Shown here piece by piece: positions 8,477-15,116 of a DNA stretch of 64,000 nt. This DNA comes from Bacillota bacterium (GTDB lineage Bacteria; Bacillota; Clostridia; TANB77; CAG-465): NCBI GenBank assembly GCA_023410645.1, contig JAEYPQ010000026.1:10465-74464 (forward strand). The letters run 5' to 3'. Within the stretch, counting starts at the first letter, position 1, and the number at the start of each line of letters is the position of its first letter. Position numbers and translations under genes: made by a program. The notes under the pieces were generated by a model, which was not told the origin of the DNA, searched no databases, and saw nothing but the letters and a program-made list of their open reading frames with translations.

Positions 8477-9235
8477 GTGTACAAAATAATTTTTTTAGAT
8501 TTAGATGGTACATTACTATCATCAAATAAAGAAATAAGTAAATATAATGAAAATATATTGAAAAAAATAAGCTATAGTACTAAAATTGTTTTAGCAAGTG
8601 CAAGAGGTTTTTCCACAATAAAGCCATATTTAGAACAATTAAATTTACTTAATGACAAAAATTACACAATAGCATTTAATGGAAGTTTAGTATTAGATAA
8701 TCTAGAAAATAAAATTATTAATGTAATCATTAAAAAATCAAATATAATTTTACTCGAAAAAATAGTTAAAGAAAGTCCTGATTTAGAATGGTATTATTAT
8801 ACTTATAATGATAGGATTAATAGAAAAGAAATTGAGAATATAGATTATTTTGTTAGTAATAACAATATATATAAAGTAGTGTGCATTTCATCAGAATCAC
8901 AAATAAATAAGTTAAAAAATGAAATAGCAATTCAATTAAATCATAATTTTGAAATGACAAGTAGTGAATCTACTAGAATTGAATTTGTTCCGAAGGGAAA
9001 GACAAAAGTTGATTCAATAAAAAAACTATTAAGCGTTTTAAATATTAATTCTGAAGAAGTTATTGCTATTGGAGATGGCGAGAATGATGTAGAAATGATA
9101 GAATATGCTGGGTGTGGTATTGCTATGGGTAATTCTAAAGATAATGTAAAAAAAGTTGCTAATTTAATAACTGATACTAATGATAATGATGGAGTTGGAA
9201 AAATTTTAGAAAACTTGTTAGTTAATAACTTGTAA
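8477..9235 (+). CDS. Cof-type HAD-IIB phosphatase
   Basis: 252 residues starting at GTG 8477 behind GAGGAG. HAD motif I is FLDLDGTL with Asp8 and Asp10, motif II is LASARG, the C2B cap spans roughly residues 80-185, and motif III/IV reads KxxSIKKLL...AIGDGENDVEMI with the metal-binding aspartates. These enzymes dephosphorylate sugar phosphates or nucleotide-type cofactors; the substrate is unknown. Single-gene unit between intergenic repeat copies A and B. Confidence 0.92.
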   Translation: MYKIIFLDLDGTLLSSNKEISKYNENILKKISYSTKIVLASARGFSTIKPYLEQLNLLNDKNYTIAFNGSLVLDNLENKIINVIIKKSNIILLEKIVKESPDLEWYYYTYNDRINRKEIENIDYFVSNNNIYKVVCISSESQINKLKNEIAIQLNHNFEMTSSESTRIEFVPKGKTKVDSIKKLLSVLNINSEEVIAIGDGENDVEMIEYAGCGIAMGNSKDNVKKVANLITDTNDNDGVGKILENLLVNNL

Positions 9236-9310
9236 ATATGATTTAAACAGAACCATTAAAATAAAGAGCATCTGAATCATTAAAATTATGACAATTTAAT
9301 ATATTATTTT

Positions 9311-9340
9311 TATTTCTTTAATTGTTATAAATGTAGTTTT
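9311..9340 (+). repeat. Intergenic repeat copy B
   Basis: Aligns with copy A (26/30 identical). The core reads CTTTAATTGTTATAAATG; an ATATTAC motif follows further on, as in copies C-E. Confidence 0.6.
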
Positions 9341-9502
9341 TAAAATAGATATACGAAATTTTTAATATAAATACATATTACATATAGAATTGTATAGGTT
9401 ATTTATACTAAATTTTTTAAATAAAGAATATGTACTTAGAGTTATCTAATAGTATGTTATATTTAGTTAAACAAATAATAATTTATGAAAGGGTGATATT
9501 AA

Positions 9503-9856
9503 ATGAAAGATAATAAAATTTTTAAAACTAGTTTTGCTAGTGTTTATCCATACTATGTTCAGAAAGCAGAGAAAAAAAACAGAACTAAGGAAGAAGTAAA
9601 TCAGATTATTTGTTGGTTAACTGGATATAATGACATTGAGTTATATAAACAAATAGAGAATAATGTTGATTTTGAAACCTTTTTTAATCAGGCACCTAGA
9701 ATAAATCCAAATACTTCTTTTATCACAGGTGCTATTTGTGGAATTCGTGTAGAAGAAATTGAAGATCCTTTAATGCAAAAGATTCGTTATTTAGATAAAT
9801 TAATTGATGAATTAGCAAAAGGAAAATCAATGGATAAAATTTTAAGGAGTAAGTAA
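9503..9856 (+). CDS. DUF2200 family protein
   Basis: 117 residues recognised as DUF2200: [36 protein letters not shown] and [49 protein letters not shown]. The family is widespread, single-domain and uncharacterised. GAAAGGGTGATATTAA precedes the ATG. Single-gene unit between repeat copies B and C. Confidence 0.9.
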   Translation: MKDNKIFKTSFASVYPYYVQKAEKKNRTKEEVNQIICWLTGYNDIELYKQIENNVDFETFFNQAPRINPNTSFITGAICGIRVEEIEDPLMQKIRYLDKLIDELAKGKSMDKILRSK

Positions 9857-9884
9857 ATTAGAATTTGTATATTAATCAGAATAT

Positions 9885-9928
9885 AAAAAAAGCTAATTAT
9901 CAAAATCAAATAGTTTGGGGCTTTTTTT
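9885..9928 (+). terminator. Probable terminator after DUF2200 gene
   Basis: AAAAAAAGCTAATTA and TAGTTTGGGGCTTTTTTT can pair imperfectly around an A-rich loop, with a T run at the end. Confidence 0.5.
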
Positions 9929-9929
9929 A

Positions 9930-10023
9930 CAACATTTTCATTTATATTTTTGCCAGTCACAATGTAGTTTTTTCAGTTGTTATATTAAATGTTGTATATT
10001 ACGTATAAAAATTTATGGATTTT
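9930..10023 (+). repeat. Intergenic repeat copy C
   Basis: Contains AATGTAGTTTT (9961-9971), TTGTTATATTAA, TTGTATATTACG and ATTTATGGATTTT in this order. The same order appears in the segment after groEL (22511-22568), and the last two motifs recur in reverse order in copies D and E. An extended -10 TGTTATAAT follows at 10066-10074. Confidence 0.6.
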
Positions 10024-10156
10024 ATATATTTAACAAATCTTATTATTTATATATGTCAATATATATGTTATAATTTAATAAATAGTTTTATAAAATTTAT
10101 TTTTATAGAATAAGGTTTAAGTTTGATAATGAAATTTAATGGAAGGATAATAATTA

Positions 10157-10621
10157 ATGGATTTAAAGAATATTAAAAAGGGCGAAAAAATTATTTTTGA
10201 ACTTGGAGAAAAAAGTATAGAATCAACATATTTTGGAAGATTTGATTTTTTATATTGTTTTGATACAAAATTTAAGATGCTACCTAAGGTTACAACAATT
10301 GATAAATCATCAATTGTTATAATGAATCTAGAACTTCTAAATAAATATGATTTTTCAGTAGATGAAGTTAATGCAATATTATATCATGAAGTTGGTCATA
10401 TTATAAGTGTAAATCAAGGTAAATTGGAAGGTATGGACTTGGAACTTGATGCAGATGAATATGCTGTTTTAAAATCTAGCCAAAAAAATGTAATTTCTTC
10501 ACTTGAAAAAACTAAAAATGTAATAGTAAATGAATCAACAAATGAAAAGGTTAAAAATGATGGTTTAGAAGCCTTAAAAAAAAGAATAGAAAATATTAAA
10601 ATAAAGGATAAATTTATTTAA
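10157..10621 (+). CDS. Minimal HExxH metalloprotease-like protein
   Basis: 154 residues without signal peptide or membrane segment. The zinc motif is HEVGH (77-81) and the downstream ELDADEYAV (about 95-103) supplies the third ligand in the M48-like pattern ExDxD. The N-terminal part resembles a small beta domain. A Lys-rich helical tail follows. It is much shorter than HtpX-type M48 enzymes, so it resembles the minimal gluzincins seen in accessory regions. Substrate unknown. Start ATG 10157 behind GGAAGGATAATAATT. Single-gene unit between repeat copies C and D. Confidence 0.75.
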   Translation: MDLKNIKKGEKIIFELGEKSIESTYFGRFDFLYCFDTKFKMLPKVTTIDKSSIVIMNLELLNKYDFSVDEVNAILYHEVGHIISVNQGKLEGMDLELDADEYAVLKSSQKNVISSLEKTKNVIVNESTNEKVKNDGLEALKKRIENIKIKDKFI

Positions 10622-10684
10622 ATAATATATTAAAACTAAAAAAATAAAAATAAAAGAATCCGCAGATAATTGAATTTGTGGCTT

Positions 10685-10788
10685 TTGAATATGTTTTTTA
10701 AGCTTTATCTATTTATTAATCAGAAAGTAACTAAAAATAGCATATTTAAAATATGTGTTATGGATTTTTTTTGTATATTACTTGATCG
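10685..10788 (+). repeat. Intergenic repeat copy D
   Basis: Shows GTTATGGATTTTTTTTG and TATATTACTTG (about 10757-10783), matching copy E (TATATGGATTTTTGC, ATATTACTTG). The preceding GTGGCTTTTGAATATG resembles the rpsI-terminator segment at 14034-14051. Confidence 0.55.
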
Positions 10789-10812
10789 TTTTATTATAGT
10801 AATTTAAAATAA

Positions 10813-11176
10813 TTATTTCATAATAAAAGATGATAAGTTATTTATTAAATCTTCTTTATTTTCATATTCAATAAAATTATTTGCTATAAATTTCAAAGAT
10901 GAGCCGAATTTTTGATTTTTTCTATAAATACAAAGTATTTTTACATTTATGTAATTAGCCCTTCCTAATTCTATTCCTTGTCCAGTAGATGGACAAAAAA
11001 CTTCAGCAATAATCAAATCAGAAATCTTTATAATTTTTTTGGTATTTATATTTTTATTTTCTTCATTATGTGGAAAGAATATAGTATTCTCTTTTAAAAT
11101 ATATGAATTTTTTTAAAGGTTTGTACAATTCCTTAATAAAATCAAAATCTCTTGAGTGCATTATACAAATATTCAT
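10813..11176 (-). pseudogene. Frameshifted nucleoside 2-deoxyribosyltransferase-like gene
   Basis: The intact frame 11016-10813 encodes EVFCPSTGQGIELGRANY, the signature region of nucleoside 2-deoxyribosyltransferase-like proteins. The missing N-terminus (MNICIMHSRDFDFIKELYKPL) lies upstream in another frame, starting at ATG 11176 behind TTGGAGGTATTATT. Removing one base from the seven-T run at 11108-11114 (A7 on the coding strand) joins both into a continuous protein of about 119 residues, about the family size. So this is a single homopolymer indel: recent inactivation, phase-variable slippage or a sequencing error. The two halves otherwise look undecayed. Confidence 0.8.
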
Positions 11177-11247
11177 AATAATACCTCCAATTAAAATAAT
11201 TAATAAGATTATATACTATAATTATAAAAAAGTAAATAATTAAATGT

Positions 11248-11280
11248 CTTCACATATTACCCGCATATTATTACGTAAAG
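11248..11280 (+). repeat. ATATTAC-type repeat before the HEPN gene
   Basis: Reads ACATATTACCCGCATATTAT then TACG, related to GCATATTACCTAGATATTAC at 12120-12139 and to copy E. Confidence 0.4.
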
Positions 11281-11348
11281 CATTTTATATCTTCTAATTA
11301 CTATTATTTTTAAAAATATATGGTATAATCATATTAGGTGATAAGTTT

Positions 11349-11975
11349 ATGGATGAGAAAATTAAGAAATTTAATATTTATATTGAAAAGCTATGTGATG
11401 ATATTTTATATATAAGATCTACTTTTGAATTATATATTAATATTTATAATAAAAAGAAATTATATAATAAGGAAATGAATATTGCTCCTGCATTTTTTCA
11501 AACAATTATACCTGCATTGCTTGAGAGTTCAATAATGTCCTTAGCAAGATTATATAAAGGCAGTAACAATGAAGTAACTATAACTAGTTTTCTAAATTTT
11601 CTGGAACAAAATAAATGTATTTTTTATAACACTGATGGCTCAAAAAGGAATTTAAAAAGTACAAATAATATAGAAGAAGTAATAAAAAAAGATAAGGAAA
11701 TTGTTGAATCAAATAAGTCAAAAATAGATAAATTGTCTTATGTAAGAGATAAGAAATTTGCACATAATGACAAAAAATATTATTTTAAAGATATAGACGT
11801 TTTTAAACAAACGAATCTTACTATTAAAGAAATAAGAGAATTAATTGATATGTCAGAAGAATTTATTAATCATTTCTCAGTAGAATTTAATGGTTGCTAC
11901 AACATATTAGAACCTGAAAATATATTTGATATAGACAATATATTCGAGATCTTAAGTGAATATTCAATAGATTAA
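11349..11975 (+). CDS. AbiU2-type HEPN domain protein
   Basis: Soluble, strongly helical protein of 208 residues. The segment YVRDKKFAHNDKKYYF contains Arg133 and His139, the Rx5H form of the HEPN Rx4-6H motif, in the sequence setting typical of the AbiU2 HEPN family. HEPN domains are usually ribonucleases in toxin-antitoxin or abortive infection systems. No antitoxin or nucleotidyltransferase partner is visible beside it, so it may be a solitary member with another role. Extended -10 TGGTATAAT (11321-11329) and AGGTGAT precede the ATG. Confidence 0.75.
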   Translation: MDEKIKKFNIYIEKLCDDILYIRSTFELYINIYNKKKLYNKEMNIAPAFFQTIIPALLESSIMSLARLYKGSNNEVTITSFLNFLEQNKCIFYNTDGSKRNLKSTNNIEEVIKKDKEIVESNKSKIDKLSYVRDKKFAHNDKKYYFKDIDVFKQTNLTIKEIRELIDMSEEFINHFSVEFNGCYNILEPENIFDIDNIFEILSEYSID

Positions 11976-12491
11976 TTAAATTTCGAAATCATGTAATATA
12001 AAATAAGATACAAATTAATATATTTAACAAAAAATTTACTCAGAAAAATATAAAAATTGGAAAAGGTTTAGAAAAATAAATAAGTTTATAAATAATATAA
12101 GAACCAAAATTTTGTATTTGCATATTACCTAGATATTACGACTTGAAAATTAAGGTATGCTTATCAATAAAATGCAGTGATATCAATACTCTAAGAACCA
12201 TTTAAATAATATCAAAATATATAAAGAAAAAAACTAAAAGTGTTGATACGTCTAATTTTTTTGATATTACTATAAAAAGGTTGATTATCACTTTGATAGT
12301 TACAAATGTATGGTTTGTAGTAGTTATATGGATTTTTGCATATTACTTGTATATTAAGTAGAGAGTTTTATAGCTTCTATATTGTTAATTGAATATTAAA
12401 AAATGTATGTTATAATTGAATTATGTAAAAACAAGTAAAATTATTTAAACAAGACAACTATTAATGAATATTATTAAAATTTTCAAAAATG
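11976..12491 (+). other. Non-coding stretch with repeat motifs
   Basis: About 515 bp with no supported gene. It holds GCATATTACCTAGATATTAC (12120-12139), repeat copy E and an extended -10 (TGTTATAAT, 12408-12416). Confidence 0.6.
12285..12357 (+). repeat. Intergenic repeat copy E
   Basis: TATCACTTTGATAGTTACAA plus ATGTA (12286-12310) matches copies A/B in 21 of 25 positions. TATATGGATTTTTGC and ATATTACTTG follow as in copy D. Confidence 0.6.
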
Positions 12492-12520
12492 TTGAGCAAA
12501 TTATTAAATTATGGTATACT
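12492..12520 (+). promoter_or_regulatory. Promoter of the 42-aa basic protein
   Basis: TTGAGC (12492-12497), 17-bp spacer, TATACT (12515-12520). Confidence 0.65.
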
Positions 12521-12540
12521 AATAAAGTACTATCACACCT

Positions 12541-12587
12541 TAGGAGATAAATCAATGGACAAGGATTTATTCCTAGGAGGGTGGTGA
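12541..12587 (+). promoter_or_regulatory. Leader peptide and hairpin before the 42-aa gene
   Basis: A 10-codon frame MDKDLFLGGW runs from ATG 12555 to TGA 12585-12587, behind TAGGAGAT. The ribosome site AGGAGG of the next gene (12575-12580) lies inside it and its stop is four bases before the next ATG. TAGGAGATAAATC (12541-12553) and GATTTATTCCTA (12564-12575) can pair with one bulge, so the structure spans the leader ATG and touches the second ribosome site. The arrangement suggests translational coupling or attenuation. Confidence 0.55.
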
Positions 12588-12591
12588 TACT

Positions 12592-12720
12592 ATGGCTTGT
12601 AAAACAACTTCAAAAAAAGTTGCAAGTAAAGCTTCAAAAGTCCTAAGAGATGGAAGAACGTCTAAGACTAATAAGTCTGTGGCAGCTTCTGCATTATCTC
12701 AAAGACAGAAGCACAAGTAA
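12592..12720 (+). CDS. Tiny basic conserved-type protein, 42 aa
   Basis: Sequence begins MACKTTSKKVASKASKVLRD and ends SVAASALSQRQKHK; Lys/Ser/Ala-rich, no membrane segment. The pattern ASKxLRDxRTSKxxKSxAxSALSQ resembles tiny uncharacterised proteins that I recall from many bacteria, often annotated hypothetical. A strong promoter, ribosome site and leader peptide support expression. It faces the DUF6338 operon tail to tail across a perfect palindrome. The function is unknown; a nucleic-acid-binding or toxin-like role is only a guess. Confidence 0.7.
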   Translation: MACKTTSKKVASKASKVLRDGRTSKTNKSVAASALSQRQKHK

Positions 12721-12750
12721 AGAGAAGTCTACAATATTGTAGACTTCTCT
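12721..12750. repeat. Perfect 30-bp palindrome between convergent stop codons
   Basis: AGAGAAGTCTACAAT is followed directly by its reverse complement. It abuts the TAA of the 42-aa gene (12718-12720) and reaches the TAA of the minus-strand gene (12750-12752). A 13-bp stem with 4-nt loop is possible in both RNAs. There is no proper T tract on either side, so termination is plausible but not typical. Confidence 0.8.
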
Positions 12751-12926
12751 TACTCTATGCTTGAAGTTGTATCTGGAGGAGTATTACCATTAGATGTTCC
12801 ACTTGGCTTGTATGATTTACTAGTTTTGATACTGTGTTCACAACCACTAGTATTAGAATTAAAACTTTTATGTACTACCTTTCCACTTTGCTTATGGTTA
12901 GAGTTGTTATTTTGCTGATTTTTCAT
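12750..12926 (-). CDS. Tiny Ser/Asn-rich protein, 58 aa, DUF6338 partner
   Basis: Begins MKNQQNNNSNHKQSGKVVHK; hydrophilic and low in complexity, with a SYKPSGTSNGNTPPDTT tail and a single Cys. AAAGGAGAT sits seven bases before ATG 12926. It overlaps the 3' end of the DUF6338 gene by 20 bp in another frame, a clear sign of operon coupling. Small Gly/Ser/Tyr-Pro-rich proteins follow DUF6338 genes elsewhere as far as I recall; no function is known. Confidence 0.65.
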   Translation of the reverse strand: MKNQQNNNSNHKQSGKVVHKSFNSNTSGCEHSIKTSKSYKPSGTSNGNTPPDTTSSIE

Positions 12927-13545
12927 TTAAAATCTCCTTTCTATCTTTAAAAAATTCTATACACTTAATTTCATCTTGTTTTATGTAAATACCAGCTGTA
13001 TTATGGACCCTTTCCCATTTATTATTCTCTTTAATTATATAAACCTCATTTATGTAAATATCTCTTTCTGAATAAATTGAAGATGCACATGAGGTGCTAC
13101 CCATAAAACCGGCTACAGTCTTATTATCTTTAAATGTTACTATTACCCATTCACTCTCCATATTACTAAATTTAAAATCCCAAGCAGATGGATCTGATTC
13201 TATAAATCGAATTTTTAATTTTTCAAAAAGCTTTTCTAATAAATTAATTTTATTAAAATATATTATAATTAAAGCTATGCAAAGAGGAGTTAAAAACATA
13301 TACAATATAAAAGTTATAAATATTAGAATATAATGCTCTTCAATATTTTGATTATTTGAAAGAAATTTATAAATTGGAATTACCCAAACTAATGAATTAA
13401 TAGTACTATATACAATAAAATTCAATAATTCTAAATTATAATCTTTTTCTTTTTTGGGTATTACTCTATTTATTATCATAGTAATAATTAGTCCTGGAAA
13501 TATAAATATAAAAAGATATAAAATAGAATTTAATAATTCATTCAT
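12907..13545 (-). CDS. DUF6338 family membrane protein
   Basis: 212 residues: three N-terminal membrane segments (about residues 5-25, 43-62, 72-95), then a cytosolic beta-rich domain with DPSAWDFKF, EWVIVTFKDNKTVAGFMGSTSCASS, ERDIYINEVYII and AGIYIKQDEIKCIEFF. This WVIV-KDG-ASS-ERDIY pattern is DUF6338. The start ATG 13545 follows TAGGAGATGAAATT; the in-frame extension upstream lacks a ribosome site. The function is unknown. It forms an operon with the overlapping 58-aa gene. Confidence 0.85.
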   Translation of the reverse strand: MNELLNSILYLFIFIFPGLIITMIINRVIPKKEKDYNLELLNFIVYSTINSLVWVIPIYKFLSNNQNIEEHYILIFITFILYMFLTPLCIALIIIYFNKINLLEKLFEKLKIRFIESDPSAWDFKFSNMESEWVIVTFKDNKTVAGFMGSTSCASSIYSERDIYINEVYIIKENNKWERVHNTAGIYIKQDEIKCIEFFKDRKEILNEKSAK

Positions 13546-13575
13546 AATTTCATCTCCTAATCGTGATTCTACCAT

Positions 13576-14007
13576 AAATTTACAATAAAATCAATAATAT
13601 TCATAAATCAATAATTAAAAATGTGATTCTCTTATTATCATTCAAACTAGAAAATCTATAAATATTATGCATAAACATATATTAATTGATATAACTACAT
13701 TGTATCAAATATTGCTATTTTAAATTAAATTTTACATTAGAAGATATAAAATGGATAATAGATAATCATAAATAATATTTAGTGAGTAATATAAAATCGA
13801 CTATCAAAATAAGAAGGCTCCAGACCCTTGAAATTGGGGGTTTTTGAAAATATTTTGTTTATCTCTTTGTTATTTAGCAAATACTTATAAAGAGCAGGTT
13901 TGAGAATGCTTTGTCTATTACATATATAAAATTATTATAAAAATGAAAATGGTAAATCTAGTATTCTGTAGATAAATATAATTTTTAAAAAAAGCTAATT
14001 AGCCTAT
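13576..14007. other. Gene-free stretch with orphan terminator-like hairpin
   Basis: No supported gene in about 430 bp. It contains an orphan ACCC-loop-GGGGGTTTTT hairpin (about 13824-13845) and repeat copy F. It could be the residue of a lost gene unit. Confidence 0.6.
13836..13882 (+). repeat. Intergenic repeat copy F, similar to the rpsI 3' end
   Basis: TTTTTGAAAATATTTTG then TTTATCTCTTTG resembles CTTTTGAACATATTTCTG then TCTATCTCTTTG at 14038-14067, which is the rpsI terminator flank and the last codons of rpsI. Confidence 0.55.
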
Positions 14008-14043
14008 AAAAAAAGCCCCAAAACATTGTGGTTGAGGCTTTTG
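14008..14043 (-). terminator. Terminator of rplM-rpsI
   Basis: AAAAGCCTCAA and TTTTGGGGCTTTTTTT pair around a GC-poor loop (minus direction), with seven T residues at the end. Confidence 0.8.
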
Positions 14044-14056
14044 AACATATTTCTGT

Positions 14057-14452
14057 CTATCTCTTTGAAAATTGTGGTGCTTTTCTTGCTTTTTTAAGAC
14101 CATATTTTCTTCTTTCTTTTACTCTTGAATCTCTAGTTAATAGACCATTTCTTTTTAAAACAGTACGTATTTCAGGATCAGTAGTTGAAAGTGCTTTTGC
14201 AATACCATGAGCAAGAGCTCCAGCTTGACCTGCAAATCCACCACCATTAGTAGTAGCAACTACATCATATTTTTCCATTAAATTAGCAACTTTAAATGGT
14301 TTTAAAACGATAGCTTTTAAAGTATCTAAAGTATAAACTTCATTCATGTCTTTTTTGTTTATTGTTATTTTTCCTGTTCCAGGTATAATATTAACTCTAG
14401 CTACAGAAGATTTTCTTTTTCCTGTTGCATATATGTATTCTTTTTTTGACAT
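14057..14452 (-). CDS. rpsI: 30S ribosomal protein S9
   Basis: 131 residues, usual length. [13 protein letters not shown] at the N-terminus, [19 protein letters not shown] in the middle and the conserved tail [24 protein letters not shown], which reaches into the ribosomal P site near the tRNA anticodon. Second gene of the rplM-rpsI operon, 13 bp after rplM, with GGAGGAATT ribosome site. Its 3' end resembles the intergenic repeats to its left. Confidence 0.98.
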   Translation of the reverse strand: MSKKEYIYATGKRKSSVARVNIIPGTGKITINKKDMNEVYTLDTLKAIVLKPFKVANLMEKYDVVATTNGGGFAGQAGALAHGIAKALSTTDPEIRTVLKRNGLLTRDSRVKERRKYGLKKARKAPQFSKR

Positions 14453-14465
14453 TTCCTAATTCCTC

Positions 14466-14900
14466 CTAAAAATTCCATATTTCAGGTTTTTGAGCATCAT
14501 GATTATGCTCGCTACCTTTAAATATTTTTAATTTTGTAAGCATTTCTCTTCCTAATGTATTTTTTGGTATCATACCTTTTACAGCAACCATTAATGCTTT
14601 ATCAGAACTATTTTTCATTAAATCTTTGTATGCGATTTCTTTCATTTCACCAATGTAACCTGAGTGATGTCTGTAAATTTTGTCAGTTAATTTGTTACCT
14701 GTTAAAACTATTTTATCAGAATTTAAAACTATAACAAAATCTCCACAATCTAAATGTGTTGAATAAGTAGGTTTGTGTTTACCTTTTAATAATTTTGCTG
14801 CTTCAGAAGCCACTCTACCAAGAGATTTTCCGTCAGCATCTATGATATACCATTTTTTTTCTATTTCTTTAGCCTTTACGCTATGTGTAGTATTATTCAT
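14466..14900 (-). CDS. rplM: 50S ribosomal protein L13
   Basis: 144 residues, full length: KWYIIDADGKSLGRVASEAAKLLKGKHKP at the N-terminus, HSGYIGEMKEI, GMIPKNTLGREMLTKLKIFKGSEHNHDAQKPE at the C-terminus. It binds 23S rRNA early in large-subunit assembly. First gene of the operon with rpsI, behind AGGAGGAAATATTAA and a leader. Confidence 0.98.
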   Translation of the reverse strand: MNNTTHSVKAKEIEKKWYIIDADGKSLGRVASEAAKLLKGKHKPTYSTHLDCGDFVIVLNSDKIVLTGNKLTDKIYRHHSGYIGEMKEIAYKDLMKNSSDKALMVAVKGMIPKNTLGREMLTKLKIFKGSEHNHDAQKPEIWNF

Positions 14901-15011
14901 ATTTAATATTTCCTCCTAAATTTATTTAATTTAGTAGTCTACTTTTCCGGGGTATAGTCGACTAACTACATAATACCTATATATTATACATATAAACGGG
15001 CTAAAAGTCAA
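14901..15011 (-). promoter_or_regulatory. Promoter and L13-type ribosomal leader
   Basis: On the minus strand TTGACT (15011-15006), 17-bp spacer, TATAAT (14988-14983). The transcript then holds GTAGTTAGTCGACTATACCC, CGGAAAAGTAGACTAC and TAAATTAAATAAATTTA, which can form a stem with a CCCCGG-containing internal loop, in the place where Firmicutes L13 autoregulatory leaders lie. The match to that leader family is by position and general form only. Confidence 0.65.
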
Positions 15012-15116
15012 TATTATAAAGGAAAAAAGTTAAAATGATTTACATTTTAAAATAAAATATTGTTTAAATATATTTTTTGTGGTAAGATATTACTAGTTAG
15101 AAAGAGGTTTGAGACT

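Noticed and set aside
8262..14060. Integron-type attC sites for the single-gene units
   Set aside because: The repeats lack the paired RYYYAAC and GTTRRRY ends, no integron integrase is present, and the segments carry promoters and terminators instead.
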